Positions 51,765 through 61,920 of a DNA stretch of 64,000 nucleotides are shown piece by piece. The translations under genes and the position numbers were made by a program. How positions within the stretch are numbered: the first letter of the stretch is position 1; each line of letters opens with the position of its first letter. The stretch is from Halanaerobium sp051746665 (GTDB lineage: Bacteria > Bacillota > Halanaerobiia > Halanaerobiales > Halanaerobiaceae), in the NCBI GenBank assembly GCA_051746665.1, contig JBNJFG010000003.1, positions 1 to 64,000 of the forward strand, in the 5' to 3' direction. Under the pieces are notes generated by a model. The model had not been told where the DNA came from. It searched no databases and saw only the letters and a list, made by a program, of their open reading frames with translations.

Positions 51765-53444
51765 ATGATTAATTTTGGTAAAAAAGTTTTGGTTTTAACT
51801 CTTGTGTTTCTGTTTTTAGTTGGAGGAATTTCTTTAGCTCAAGATCTTCCTAGAGAAGAGACCTTAGTAGTTTCTGGAGCAATGTGGTCACCTCCATCAA
51901 CCTGGAATGTTTTAATTCCTAATCCAACTCCGGGTACCGGTGGTTTAGTTTATGAAACAATGTTTTCGTATAATCCGATAAAAGATGAATACAAACCCTG
52001 GCTTGCTGAGAGTGGAGAGTGGGTAAGTGACAACGAATACGTTCTTAATTTAAGAGAAGGTATTAACTGGCATGATGGTGAGGAACTTAATGCCGAAGAT
52101 GTTGTCTTTACTTATGAAATAGCAAAGGAAGGTAATGTCTTTTATTCTCCAATCTGGAATTGGATGGAATCAGTTAAAGCTGAAGATAATTACACAGTAA
52201 GATTTACTTTTAGCGAACCTCATTATGCAGAATGGGATGCTGAACTTTATGAACGTTATATTATTCCTGAGCATATCTGGAGTGAGATTCCTAGTGATGA
52301 AATTATTACTAAGACTATGAAAGATCCAGTTGGTACAGGTTCTTATATGGCTAAAGAAGTTGGACAGGATAGAATGGTCTGGGAAAGAAATGATGACTGG
52401 TGGGGTAATGAAGTGTTTGGTCAGCCTAAACCCAGATATATTGTAGATCTTGTCAACCAGAGTAATAACATTATTATGGGTATGTTAATGAAAGGTGAGC
52501 TTGATTTAAGTAATAACTTTATTCCTGGTATTCAGAGAGTAAAGGATCAATTTGGTTTAAAAACCTGGTATAACGAAGAGCCTTACATGCTTTCTTTTAA
52601 TACTGCTTTAATGTATATGAATACTTTAAGAGAGCCAATGGATGATAGACAATTTAGAAGAGCAATGGCTTTTATGGTTAATCAGCAGAATATTGTAGAT
52701 CGTGTTTATGGTGGTTTAGTAGAAGCAGCTAACCCTACAGGTTTATTTGGAGAAGGTTGGGAAGCTTATTTAGACGAAGAAGTTGTTGAAAATTATGGCT
52801 TTGAATATAATCCAACTAAAGCTAAAGCATTATTAGATGATGCTGGTTATGTAGATCAAGATGGTGATGGCTGGAGAGATATGCCAAATGGTGATCCACT
52901 TGAATTGAAGATAATGGTTCCAAGTGGTTGGACTGACTGGATGGAAGCAATCAGATCTATTGCATCTGATGCAGAAGAAATCGGATTAAATATCAACCCT
53001 GATTTCCCAGATGGTTCTCTATTCGATAATAGACGCTTTACTAGAAATTTTGATATGATGATTGGTGTTTTCCAGACAACATTATCTTCAACACCATTTG
53101 ATTACTGGAATGGAGTAGCAAACAGCAATATTGATGGAGAACAGATTAATAGTGGTAACTGGGGAGCTTATGATAATTCTGAGTTATTCCAAAAAATTGA
53201 TCAGTTTAACATGACACGTGATGAAGCAGTTAAACAGGAATTAGCTTCTGAAATACAAGAAATATTATTAAAAGAAATGCCAAGTGTACCTCTCTGGCAC
53301 AATGGACTTTGGGGACAGCAAACAACTCAATACTGGACAAACTGGCCTAGTGAAGAGGATCCATATGGTATTCCAGTTAGCTGGGGTAATTTCTATCAAT
53401 TAGGTATGATCGATACTTTAATTGGGATTGAGCCAGTTGAGTAA
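51765..53444 (+). CDS. family 5 ABC substrate-binding protein, probably oligosaccharide-binding
   Basis: A 559-residue SBP_bac_5 protein with a signal peptide (about 1-26, MINFGKKVLVLTLVFLFLVGG). MWSPPSTWNVLIPNPTPGTGGLVYETMF, LNLREGINWHDGEELNAEDVVFTYE and DPVGTGSYMAKEVGQDRMVWERNDDWWG are typical blocks. The family is named for peptides, but in Thermotoga and relatives similar proteins bind cello- and gluco-oligosaccharides. The adjacent GH1 and GH94-like genes make that the better guess. The frame opens at 51723, but ATG 51765 follows AAAGGGGTG and begins the signal peptide. Confidence 0.85.
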   Translation: MINFGKKVLVLTLVFLFLVGGISLAQDLPREETLVVSGAMWSPPSTWNVLIPNPTPGTGGLVYETMFSYNPIKDEYKPWLAESGEWVSDNEYVLNLREGINWHDGEELNAEDVVFTYEIAKEGNVFYSPIWNWMESVKAEDNYTVRFTFSEPHYAEWDAELYERYIIPEHIWSEIPSDEIITKTMKDPVGTGSYMAKEVGQDRMVWERNDDWWGNEVFGQPKPRYIVDLVNQSNNIIMGMLMKGELDLSNNFIPGIQRVKDQFGLKTWYNEEPYMLSFNTALMYMNTLREPMDDRQFRRAMAFMVNQQNIVDRVYGGLVEAANPTGLFGEGWEAYLDEEVVENYGFEYNPTKAKALLDDAGYVDQDGDGWRDMPNGDPLELKIMVPSGWTDWMEAIRSIASDAEEIGLNINPDFPDGSLFDNRRFTRNFDMMIGVFQTTLSSTPFDYWNGVANSNIDGEQINSGNWGAYDNSELFQKIDQFNMTRDEAVKQELASEIQEILLKEMPSVPLWHNGLWGQQTTQYWTNWPSEEDPYGIPVSWGNFYQLGMIDTLIGIEPVE

Positions 53445-53472
53445 AAGGAAGCAGATAAATGATTAAAAATAT

Positions 53473-53500
53473 ACAGGCTCGATATTTTTATCGGGCCTGT
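53473..53500 (+). other. intercistronic hairpin after the binding-protein gene
   Basis: ACAGGCTCGAT (53473-53483) pairs with ATCGGGCCTGT (53490-53500), one G-U, 6-nt loop. The T-run is weak. It resembles the stem after araF in position and probable purpose. Confidence 0.7.
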
Positions 53501-53522
53501 AATTTAGAAAGGAGCATTAAAA

Positions 53523-54512
53523 ATGGGTAAATATTTAAGAAAAAAAATAGTTATTTATATAATAACTTTTATTCTGGCAGTAACAATTAACTTTTTCATA
53601 CCTAGAATGATGCCTGGTGATCCAATCCAGTCACTTTTATCACGTTTTTCAGGTATGGAGGGCGGACGTGAAATTTTAGAAGAACAATTAACTTTATTAT
53701 TCAACCTTGATCAACCTTTATGGCAGCAGTATGCAAATTTTTGGAAATCAGTTTTTACGCTTGATTTTGGGATCTCAATTATTCAATTTCCAACCCCAGT
53801 TTTAGAGATTATTAAACGGGCAATAGTATATGATATGTCAGTTTTATTACCCGCAATCATTTTAAGTTGGATCGTTGGTAATAAATTAGGAGCATTTTCT
53901 GGAACTGACAAAAGAGTAGATAATTATTCAATGCCTTTTTTCTATTTTTTAGCTTCCTCACCTTATTTTTGGATGGCTGGAATAGTAGCCTTTTTCTTTG
54001 GAGTTCAGATTGGCTGGTTTCCGATCAGTGGAGCTTACAATTCAACTGTCTCGCCTGGTTTAAATTGGAGTTTTATAAAAAACTTTTTACACCATTGGTT
54101 TTTACCATTTTTTACTATGTTTTTAGTTCAGCTCGGAGGCTGGGCAATTGGTATGCGGAATATGATAATGTATGAAAAAAGTTCTAATTATTCAAAGTAT
54201 ATGGAAACTTTAGGTTCATCCAAGAAATTAATCCGAAAATACGGATTTAGAAATGGAGTTCTACCTCAGGTAACAGGTCTTGCTCTAAGATTAGGAAGAA
54301 TAGTAGGTGGAGCAATTACAGTTCAGGTAGTATTTAACTATCCTGGTCTGGGAAGAATGCTGCTTGATGCAGTGCAAAATCAGGATTATTTTTTAATGCA
54401 GGGAATTTTCTTAACAATTGTAACAATGGTTTTAGTGGCAAACTTTATTGTAGATATAGTCTATATGTTCATTGATCCAAGAGTAAGACTGTCATTTACT
54501 GAGGAGGTGTAA
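53523..54512 (+). CDS. DppB-type ABC transporter permease
   Basis: A 329-residue inner-membrane permease of the oligopeptide-type importer. The N-terminal helix ends in the motif FIPRMMPGDPIQSLLSRF, standard for DppB/OppB. The core has the coupling loop YMETLGSSKKLIRKYGFRNGVLPQVTG and the end VQVVFNYPGLGRMLLDAV. ATG 53523 follows GAAAGGAG. It forms the channel with the next permease. Confidence 0.9.
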   Translation: MGKYLRKKIVIYIITFILAVTINFFIPRMMPGDPIQSLLSRFSGMEGGREILEEQLTLLFNLDQPLWQQYANFWKSVFTLDFGISIIQFPTPVLEIIKRAIVYDMSVLLPAIILSWIVGNKLGAFSGTDKRVDNYSMPFFYFLASSPYFWMAGIVAFFFGVQIGWFPISGAYNSTVSPGLNWSFIKNFLHHWFLPFFTMFLVQLGGWAIGMRNMIMYEKSSNYSKYMETLGSSKKLIRKYGFRNGVLPQVTGLALRLGRIVGGAITVQVVFNYPGLGRMLLDAVQNQDYFLMQGIFLTIVTMVLVANFIVDIVYMFIDPRVRLSFTEEV

Positions 54513-54515
54513 GCT

Positions 54516-55379
54516 GTGTTTAAAGATTTTTGGGCAAAACATGAAAATTTATATTATGCTTTATCAAATAAAAAAGTTATATTTGGACTGACAGTAGTAA
54601 TCTTTGTTTTTTTACTGGCAGCTTTTGGACCGATGTTGTCTCCCTATGAGTATGGAGAATATGCTGGAGCGGGATATTTACCGCCTTCCACTGATCATTT
54701 TTTTGGAACAACAATTGATGGAAGAGATGTATTTACCAGAACTGTTTATGGTTTGCGCTCCACCCTTTTAGTTGGTGCAATAGCTGGAACAATAGCAACA
54801 TTAGTTGGTTCTGTTATTGGTTTTGTAGCCGGTTATTATGGAGGTACAATTTTTGATGAACTTTTAATGATGTTAACAAATATTTTTGTTGTTATTCCTC
54901 AATTGGCGCTGTTGATTGTAATTGCAGCTTTTTTGGAGGTGCGGGGAGTAGTAATTATGGCAGTTATCGTATCCTTAACAGCCTGGCCCTGGACTGCAAG
55001 AGCTGTTAGATCACAAACACTTTCCTTAAAAAATGAAGAATATGTATCTTTATCAAGGATTTCCGCTGTAAGTGTTGGCAGGATTTTAAGAGAAGATATT
55101 GCTTCCAACATGTTTTCTTATGTGTTTATGGTTTTTATTCAGCAGTTTAACTCGACAATGCTGGCTACAGTTCAGCTTGAGTTTTTAGGTCTCGGCCCTA
55201 CAAAAGGTATTTCTTTAGGTCTTGTGATGCAGAATGCTGTTAACTGGAATGGAATTCAACTTGGTATGTGGTGGTGGGCAATAATCCCTGGTTTGATTTT
55301 AGCAGTTTTGATTACCGCACTTTATTTTGTGAATACAGGATTAGATGCAGCCTTTAACCCACGTTTGAGGGAGATGTAA
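54516..55379 (+). CDS. DppC-type ABC transporter permease
   Basis: A 287-residue second permease. It has one N-terminal membrane segment (about 20-40), then HFFGTTIDGRDVFTRTVYGLRSTLLVGAIAG, the hallmark DppC/OppC block, and a coupling loop YVSLSRISAVSVGRILREDI. The GTG start at 54516 follows GAGGAGGTG. It is separated from its neighbours by three bases each side, so the operon is compact. Confidence 0.9.
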   Translation: MFKDFWAKHENLYYALSNKKVIFGLTVVIFVFLLAAFGPMLSPYEYGEYAGAGYLPPSTDHFFGTTIDGRDVFTRTVYGLRSTLLVGAIAGTIATLVGSVIGFVAGYYGGTIFDELLMMLTNIFVVIPQLALLIVIAAFLEVRGVVIMAVIVSLTAWPWTARAVRSQTLSLKNEEYVSLSRISAVSVGRILREDIASNMFSYVFMVFIQQFNSTMLATVQLEFLGLGPTKGISLGLVMQNAVNWNGIQLGMWWWAIIPGLILAVLITALYFVNTGLDAAFNPRLREM

Positions 55380-55382
55380 GCA

Positions 55383-56375
55383 ATGCGCGAAAATATATTA
55401 GAAGTTAAAAACTTAAAAGCATATTATGATATTTTAAAAGGACAGGTTAAAGCAGTAGATAATGTAACATTTAACTTAAAAAACGGTGAGATTTTAGGTC
55501 TGGCAGGAGAATCTGGCTGTGGTAAAAGTACTCTGGCCAGCAGTTTTATTTCCAGAAAAAAACCCCTAAAATATGTTTCAGGTGATGTTGACCTGGTCGG
55601 CCATAAAATTATGGAGATGGATGAAAAAGAATTTAAAAAGCTTCGTTTAAGAACAATTTCTTTGATTCCACAGTATGCACTTGATGCTTTTTCTCCAACC
55701 AAAAAGATCAAAACATACATCGCAGATCTGGCGAGAGAGCAGGGAGTAAAAACAGATAAGAAATTTTTTGATAAGGTTAAAGAACGTCTGGATCTGGTAA
55801 ACCTTGATCCATCTGTTTTAAATAGATATTCGATCGAGTTATCAGGTGGAATGAAGCAGAGAGTTATTATGGTTATTTCTACAATTTTAGATCCTGAATT
55901 TCTAATTGCAGATGAAATCACCTCAGCTTTAGATGTAAGTTCACAGCGTTTTGTAGCAACTATGCTTGCTAATTTAAGGGATTTAGAAATTATTAAATCA
56001 GCTATTTTTATAACTCACGATTTATCTATTCTTTATCAGATAGCAGATCGAATCATGATCATGTATGCTGGTAATTTTGCAGAAATTGGACCAACAGATG
56101 AGATTGTTGATAATCCCCGCCATCCTTATACCAGATCTCTTATTGATTCTTTACCAAAGGTAGGTATTCAGTATAAAGATAAAAAACTTGCTGGGATTGA
56201 TGGAACACCACCGCATTTATTAAATATTGGAGAAGGTTGTCGTTTTAGACAGCGCTGTCCCTATGCTGTAGATAAGTGTGAAGAAACTCCAAAAAGAGAG
56301 CAGGTAGCAGAAGATCATTATGTATCCTGCTGGAGATGGAAAGAGTTAGGGAGTGATTTAAGTGGCAAAAAATAA
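55383..56375 (+). CDS. DppD-type ABC transporter ATPase
   Basis: A 330-residue ATPase. Walker A is GESGCGKSTLASS, the signature is LSGGMKQRVIMV, Walker B is FLIADEITSALDV, and there is a C-terminal oligopeptide/dipeptide domain with cysteines (GCRFRQRCPYAVDKCEE...YVSCW) that in this family can hold an iron-sulfur cluster. It overlaps the next ATPase by 14 bases. The signature's SGGM and the ADEIT variation are within the normal range. Confidence 0.92.
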   Translation: MRENILEVKNLKAYYDILKGQVKAVDNVTFNLKNGEILGLAGESGCGKSTLASSFISRKKPLKYVSGDVDLVGHKIMEMDEKEFKKLRLRTISLIPQYALDAFSPTKKIKTYIADLAREQGVKTDKKFFDKVKERLDLVNLDPSVLNRYSIELSGGMKQRVIMVISTILDPEFLIADEITSALDVSSQRFVATMLANLRDLEIIKSAIFITHDLSILYQIADRIMIMYAGNFAEIGPTDEIVDNPRHPYTRSLIDSLPKVGIQYKDKKLAGIDGTPPHLLNIGEGCRFRQRCPYAVDKCEETPKREQVAEDHYVSCWRWKELGSDLSGKK

Positions 56376-57285
56376 TGATGTTGTAATGTCAGTTAAGAAT
56401 TTATCTAAGGTTTTTAAAAGTGGTATTCTAAATCCAGAATACACTGTAGCAGCTAAGGATGTTTCTTTTGATATCGAAAAAGGCAAGATAATTTCACTAA
56501 TCGGGGAAAGTGGAAGTGGAAAAACAACAGTTGGTAAATTAATTTTAAAGTTAATAAATGTTTCTGAAGGTGAAATTATATATAAAGGAAAAAATATTTC
56601 AGAAATCACAGATAAAGAGGAAACCAAAAAATATTATCGAAGAGTTCAGGGTATTTTTCAGGATCCATTTGCAACATTTAATCCTTTATACAGAGTAGAT
56701 CGGGTTTTCGATATGATCTTTGATTCTTTTGATTTAGATTTTGAAGATAAAGATAAAGCAATTAGAGATGCTCTTTACGATGTGAATTTAAATCCAGATC
56801 GGACCCTGGGTAAATTTCCTCATCAGTTAAGTGGTGGCCAGCTGCAGAGACTTTTAATTGCTCGAGCATTATTAATGGATGTAGATGTTTTAATTGCAGA
56901 TGAATTAATTAGTATGTTAGATGCTTCAACTAGAATCGGTGTTTTAAACTTACTGGTCGAATCCTGCAAAAAACATGGTATGGCAGTTATTTTTATAACT
57001 CACGATCTTAATTTGGGTTATTATATCAGTGACAAATCGCTTATTATGTACAAAGGACGTCTGGTTGAAAGAGGAGACACCAAAAAGATTTACGAAAATG
57101 CAACTCATCCTTATACTCAGATGTTATTTGAAGCTGTACCCGAAATCGGTGATCGCTGGGATCCAGATGAAGAATTTCTACCGGAACAGGTAGTAAATGA
57201 TGTTCAAAAATTCTACAAAGAAAATGAAGGTAAGGGCTTTTTAGAAATTGAAGAAGATCACAGTGTGTTATTTAGTGATAAATAA
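56362..57285 (+). CDS. DppF-type ABC transporter ATPase
   Basis: A 307-residue second ATPase. Walker A is GESGSGKTTVGKL, the Q-loop region is RRVQGIFQDPFATFNPLY, the signature is LSGGQLQRLLIARAL and Walker B is VLIADELISMLD. A shortened C-terminal domain without the cysteine cluster distinguishes it from the DppD-type partner. It begins at GTG 56362 after GGGAG inside the previous gene. It ends 45 bases before the GH1 gene. Confidence 0.92.
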   Translation: MAKNNDVVMSVKNLSKVFKSGILNPEYTVAAKDVSFDIEKGKIISLIGESGSGKTTVGKLILKLINVSEGEIIYKGKNISEITDKEETKKYYRRVQGIFQDPFATFNPLYRVDRVFDMIFDSFDLDFEDKDKAIRDALYDVNLNPDRTLGKFPHQLSGGQLQRLLIARALLMDVDVLIADELISMLDASTRIGVLNLLVESCKKHGMAVIFITHDLNLGYYISDKSLIMYKGRLVERGDTKKIYENATHPYTQMLFEAVPEIGDRWDPDEEFLPEQVVNDVQKFYKENEGKGFLEIEEDHSVLFSDK

Positions 57286-57330
57286 AAATTATAAAAATAA
57301 TAGATTGGGTTAAATAGAGGAGGTATTTGT

Positions 57331-58683
57331 ATGGCAAAATTAATATTTCCCGAAGATTTCGAATGGGGAGCTGCAACCGCATCCTATCAAATTGAGGGAG
57401 CAGCTAATGAAGATGGTAAAGGGGAATCTATCTGGGATAGATTTAGCCATCAAAAAGGAAATATCAAAAATAATGACACAGGTGATGCAGCCTGTGATCA
57501 CTATCATCGGTATCAAGAAGATGTAAAATTAATGAAAAAAATTGGCTTAGATACTTATCGTTTTTCTATAGCCTGGCCGAGAATTATGCCGGCTGGGAGT
57601 GGTAAAATTAACCAAAAAGGAATTGACTTTTATAAAAGCTTGATCGATGAACTTCTAACAGCAGGGATTAAACCAGCTGCAACTTTATATCACTGGGATT
57701 TACCACAAAAGCTGCAGGATAAAGGTGGTTGGGAAAATAGAGATACTGCTAAATATTTTAATCAATATGCACAGCTGATGTATAAAGAACTTGGAGATTT
57801 AGTTCCGCGCTGGATAACTCATAATGAGCCCTTTGTAGTTTCAATGGTTGCTAATTTATGGGGGGAGCATGCTCCTGGTTATAAAGATCGAAAAAAAGCA
57901 CTGCAGGTAGCGCATAATCTTTTGCTTTCTCATGGAATGGCAGTTAAAAGCTTTAGAGAAAGCGGGATTGAGGGTGAAGTCGGTATTACTTTAAATCTAG
58001 CTCCAGTTTATGCTAATAGTGAAAATAAGAAAGATCAAATTGCAAAAGATTATAGTGATGCTTTTAATAATCGCTGGTTTTTAGATCCTATATTTAAAGG
58101 CAAATATCCAGAGAAATTGATGGCTCTTTATCAGCAAAAATTTGATAATCCATTTGAGATTAAAACTGGAGATCTTGAAATAATTAGCAGCAATATTGAT
58201 TTTTTAGGGATTAATTATTATTCCAGAGCTCTGGTAGAATATGATGAAGCTAAACTGCTTAATTTTAAAACTATCAAAACTAAAAATTCAGATTATACAG
58301 CAATGAACTGGGAAGTTTATCCTCAGGGCTTAACTGATTTATTGTTAAGACTGGATGCTGAGTATACTAAAAAACCAATATTTATCACAGAAAATGGAGC
58401 AGCTTATAATGATCAGATTGCTGAGGACGGCAGTGTTCATGACAAAAAAAGAGTAGATTATTTAGAAAAACACTTTCAGGCTGCTCACCAGGCAATTGAA
58501 AAAGGAGTTAATTTAGCTGGATATTATGTCTGGTCCTTAATGGATAATTTTGAGTGGGCTTATGGATATAGTAAACGTTTTGGAATTATTTATATAGATT
58601 ATGATAATGGTCAGAATAGAATTTTAAAAGATAGTGCAAAAATGTACAGTCAAGTTATAGAAAATAATTATATTAAAGCATAG
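57331..58683 (+). CDS. GH1 beta-glucosidase
   Basis: A 450-residue TIM-barrel glycosidase. The N-terminal FEWGAATASYQIEGAANEDGKGESIWD is the GH1 signature, the acid/base is Glu166 in WITHNEPFV and the nucleophile is Glu354 in IFITENGAAY. There is no signal peptide, so it acts on imported sugar in the cytoplasm. No phospho-sugar-binding Ser/Lys/Tyr loop typical of 6-phospho-beta-glucosidases stands out, and no PTS gene is near, so unphosphorylated beta-glucosides are expected. ATG 57331 follows GAGGAGG. Confidence 0.93.
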   Translation: MAKLIFPEDFEWGAATASYQIEGAANEDGKGESIWDRFSHQKGNIKNNDTGDAACDHYHRYQEDVKLMKKIGLDTYRFSIAWPRIMPAGSGKINQKGIDFYKSLIDELLTAGIKPAATLYHWDLPQKLQDKGGWENRDTAKYFNQYAQLMYKELGDLVPRWITHNEPFVVSMVANLWGEHAPGYKDRKKALQVAHNLLLSHGMAVKSFRESGIEGEVGITLNLAPVYANSENKKDQIAKDYSDAFNNRWFLDPIFKGKYPEKLMALYQQKFDNPFEIKTGDLEIISSNIDFLGINYYSRALVEYDEAKLLNFKTIKTKNSDYTAMNWEVYPQGLTDLLLRLDAEYTKKPIFITENGAAYNDQIAEDGSVHDKKRVDYLEKHFQAAHQAIEKGVNLAGYYVWSLMDNFEWAYGYSKRFGIIYIDYDNGQNRILKDSAKMYSQVIENNYIKA

Positions 58684-58700
58684 ATTGGATGGTGAAAGTT

Positions 58701-61439
58701 TTGGCTGAAGAAAAAACGAACTGGAAATTTACTGGAGAAAATGGAGAATTTAGACTTGAAAAAGCAGACAGCAATAATCGTTTATATTTCCCACTGACAA
58801 ATGAAGCAGGAATGATGTCTGCCATTAGCCCACTTTTAAATGGTGATATTAAAACAGGACAAAATACATTTGCAATGGAGCCAGTTTCAGTGGATAACCT
58901 TCATAATAATCGTTCAGCAAGAAATTTTTGGCTTTTAATTGATGATCAGGATCTCTGGTCAGCTGCAGGTAATTCTGCTAAGCAAATCTCTCAAAAATAT
59001 GATGAAGCTGAGGCTGAAAGTACAACTGTAGAAGCAGGATTTTTGTGGCATAAAACTATTAGAATTAATAAAAAATATAAACTTAAATCTGAAATAACTA
59101 ATTTTGTACCATCAAATAATGACAAAGTAGAATTAATGCAGGTTAAAATTACTAATAATGGAGAGCAGGCAAGAAAAATAACACCGACAGCCGCAATTCC
59201 GATTTATGGTAGATCTGCTGATAATTTAAGAGATCATCGACATGTTACATCACTGCTGCATCGAACTAAAACTATTGAAAATGGGGTAACAGTTTCTCCA
59301 AGCCTTTCTTTTGATGAGAGAGGCCATAAGCAGAACAAAGCGGCTTATGCAGTGGTTGGTGCTGATCAGGATGGTAAAAAACCAATAGGCTTTTATCCTG
59401 TCTTAGAAGATTTTATTGGTCGCGGAGGATTTTTAGACTGGCCGGAAGCAGCTGCTAAAAAACTGGATAATTATCTTCAGGCTGGAGCAGAAATTGATGG
59501 TTATGAGTCAATAGGTGCACTTCGCTTTGAAGACATTACTTTAGAACCTGGAACAGAAAAGACATATGTAATGGCAGTTGTAATTGAAGAAGAAAATGAT
59601 GATTTAATAGCTGATGCAGCTCAAAAATACTGCAGCAGAGAAAAATTTGAAAACTATCTCCAGGAAAATAAAGAATTCTGGAAAAAGAAGCTGGATAAAC
59701 TGCAGTTTAATTCCGCAGATAATAAATTCGATCAGTGGATGCGCTGGGTCAATCTGCAGCCTATTTTAAGAAGAATCTATGGTTGTTCTTTTCTCCCCCA
59801 TCATGATTATGGTCGAGGAGGCAGAGGCTGGCGTGATTTATGGCAGGACTGTCTGGCTTTATTAATTATGGAGCCTGAAGGTGTTAGAGAAACTCTGTTA
59901 AATAATTTTGCTGGAGTCAGAATTGATGGAACTAATGCTACAATTATTGGTTCCAAGCCGGGAGAATTCATTGCTGATCGTAATAATATAAGTCGAGTTT
60001 GGATGGACCATGGAGCCTGGCCCTTTTTAACAACTAAACTTTATCTTGATCAGAGTGGAGATCTTGATTTTTTACTGAAAGAACAGAGCTATTTTAAAGA
60101 TGCACATACTGCTTTTGGTAATCAAATAGATGAGAATTGGGACCCTGATGCTGGTAATAAACTGCTGGATCAGGAAGATAATATTTATCAGGGCAGTATT
60201 TTAGAACATCTGCTTGTACAGCATCTAACTTTATTTTTTAATGTTGGAGATAATAATAATCTCAGATTAGAAGGTGCTGACTGGAATGATGGTCTTGATA
60301 TGGCCGAAGAAAACGGAGAAAGTGTTACCTTTACAGCTCTTTATGCCAGTAATTTATTAGAAATGGCAGAGCTTTTAGAAGGACTTAAATCTAAAAAAAA
60401 TATAGAAAGTGTAGAGCTTGCTCAGGAACTAAAAATACTCTTAGACTCCTTAACAGAGTCTGTTAATTATGATTCAGTCACAGCAAAACATGAGTTATTA
60501 GCTAAATATTTTGCTTCCTATCAGACTAAAGTTTCCGGTAAAAAAGCAGAAGTTGAGCTTGATGCATTAATTAAAGATTTAAAGAAAAAAGCAGAATGGA
60601 TAATCCAACATTTAAGAAAAAATGAATGGATCGAAAACAAAGAGGGTTTTAAGTGGTTTAACGGCTACTATGATAATGATGGTCAAAGATTGGAAGGTGA
60701 TCATTCCTTAGGAGTTAGAATGACTTTAACCGGACAGGTATTTCCGATAATGGGCAATGTGGCATCTGAGGCTCAGGTTGAAGAAATAATTAAAACAGCT
60801 GATCACTATTTAAAAGATGATCAGGTTGGAGGTTACCGCTTAAATACAAACTTTAATGAGGTACTGATGAATATGGGTAGAGCCTATGGTTTTGCCTATG
60901 GTCATAAAGAAAATGGTGCCATGTTCAGTCATATGGCTGTAATGTACAGCAATGCTCTTTATAAAAGAGGCTATGCAGAAGCGGGAAATGAAGTTATTTC
61001 TTCTATTTATAAGCAGTCTATTAATTATCAAGAAAGCAAAATTTATCCTGGTATTCCTGAATATATTAATAACCGCGGCGAAGGTCTTTATCATTATTTA
61101 ACCGGCTCAGCCAGCTGGCTTTTATTGACAATGGTAACCCAGGTTTATGGAGTTAGAGGTGATTTAGGTGATCTTGTTTTAGAGCCTAAACTAATGCCGG
61201 AAGATTTTGATAAAAATGATAAAGCTGAAATCACCACTGTTTTTGCTGATAGAGATTTAGAAATCAGCTATTCTAATCCTGATCATTTAAATTATAATGA
61301 TTATGAGGTTAAAGAAGTATTATTAGATAATCAAAAAGTTGATTTTAAAAGCAGAGGCAAGTCAGCAGTAATCGCTAGAAGTATTTTAACAGAAAAAGCT
61401 GAATCTGAAAAAATAAAATTAGAAATTAAGCTTAAATAA
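58701..61439 (+). CDS. GH94-like glycoside phosphorylase
   Basis: A roughly 912-residue cytoplasmic enzyme of the GH94 (former GT36) group. It has an N-terminal beta-sandwich, then an (alpha/alpha)6 barrel with HHDYGRGGRGWRDLWQDCLALL and the catalytic-Asp segment RLEGADWNDGLDMAEENGE. HSLGVRMTLTGQVFPIMG and TGSASWLLLTMVTQVYGVRGDLGDLVLEPKLMP are further phosphorylase blocks. It would split a beta-glucoside with phosphate to give a sugar 1-phosphate. Linkage specificity (cellobiose, laminaribiose or other) cannot be read. ATG 58689 lacks a ribosome site; TTG 58701 after GGTGA is more likely. Confidence 0.85.
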   Translation: MAEEKTNWKFTGENGEFRLEKADSNNRLYFPLTNEAGMMSAISPLLNGDIKTGQNTFAMEPVSVDNLHNNRSARNFWLLIDDQDLWSAAGNSAKQISQKYDEAEAESTTVEAGFLWHKTIRINKKYKLKSEITNFVPSNNDKVELMQVKITNNGEQARKITPTAAIPIYGRSADNLRDHRHVTSLLHRTKTIENGVTVSPSLSFDERGHKQNKAAYAVVGADQDGKKPIGFYPVLEDFIGRGGFLDWPEAAAKKLDNYLQAGAEIDGYESIGALRFEDITLEPGTEKTYVMAVVIEEENDDLIADAAQKYCSREKFENYLQENKEFWKKKLDKLQFNSADNKFDQWMRWVNLQPILRRIYGCSFLPHHDYGRGGRGWRDLWQDCLALLIMEPEGVRETLLNNFAGVRIDGTNATIIGSKPGEFIADRNNISRVWMDHGAWPFLTTKLYLDQSGDLDFLLKEQSYFKDAHTAFGNQIDENWDPDAGNKLLDQEDNIYQGSILEHLLVQHLTLFFNVGDNNNLRLEGADWNDGLDMAEENGESVTFTALYASNLLEMAELLEGLKSKKNIESVELAQELKILLDSLTESVNYDSVTAKHELLAKYFASYQTKVSGKKAEVELDALIKDLKKKAEWIIQHLRKNEWIENKEGFKWFNGYYDNDGQRLEGDHSLGVRMTLTGQVFPIMGNVASEAQVEEIIKTADHYLKDDQVGGYRLNTNFNEVLMNMGRAYGFAYGHKENGAMFSHMAVMYSNALYKRGYAEAGNEVISSIYKQSINYQESKIYPGIPEYINNRGEGLYHYLTGSASWLLLTMVTQVYGVRGDLGDLVLEPKLMPEDFDKNDKAEITTVFADRDLEISYSNPDHLNYNDYEVKEVLLDNQKVDFKSRGKSAVIARSILTEKAESEKIKLEIKLK

Positions 61440-61474
61440 ATTAGAGTCTGTTAAAAGGATGGGGTTGAAGTACA

Positions 61475-61885
61475 ATGAAATCTGATTTAATAGAAATTAA
61501 AGAATATAAAGAAGCGGGTTATAAACCGGTTATTGATTACGGAGACTGGCGGGTTGCAGTTTTAAATTACTGTGCTGAACTACTGCCGGAAAATATTAAA
61601 AAAATGCAAAAACACAATCAAACTGATGAAGTCTTTGTCTTACTAAGCGGTCACTGTCAGTTGTTTTTAGCTGAAGGTGATCAAAAAATAGAGAATATTT
61701 ATGTTCAAAAGATGGAGCCTTTTAAAATGTATAATGTCAAGCGCTCTGTTTGGCATAGTCATACTCTAAGTGAGGATGCAATGGTCTTAATTATTGAAAA
61801 TAGAGATACTTCTTTAGAAAATTCTCCAGAAAAAGAATTAACTGAGAAACAGCAGCAAAAAATAGTAGAACTAAGTAAAAATTAG
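61475..61885 (+). CDS. small cupin-domain protein
   Basis: A 136-residue single-domain cupin. QKHNQTDEVFVLLSGHCQLFLAEGD is the first cupin motif with its His and Glu ligands, and MYNVKRSVWHSHTLSEDAMVLIIENRD is the second. It follows the GH94-like gene by 35 bases after AAGGATGGGG and is probably the last gene of the operon. Cupins of this size in sugar operons may be isomerases, epimerases or sugar-binding proteins. The function is not assigned. Confidence 0.75.
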   Translation: MKSDLIEIKEYKEAGYKPVIDYGDWRVAVLNYCAELLPENIKKMQKHNQTDEVFVLLSGHCQLFLAEGDQKIENIYVQKMEPFKMYNVKRSVWHSHTLSEDAMVLIIENRDTSLENSPEKELTEKQQQKIVELSKN

Positions 61886-61920
61886 TATTAGTTAAAACAA
61901 ATATATTTTTATTTCAATTG

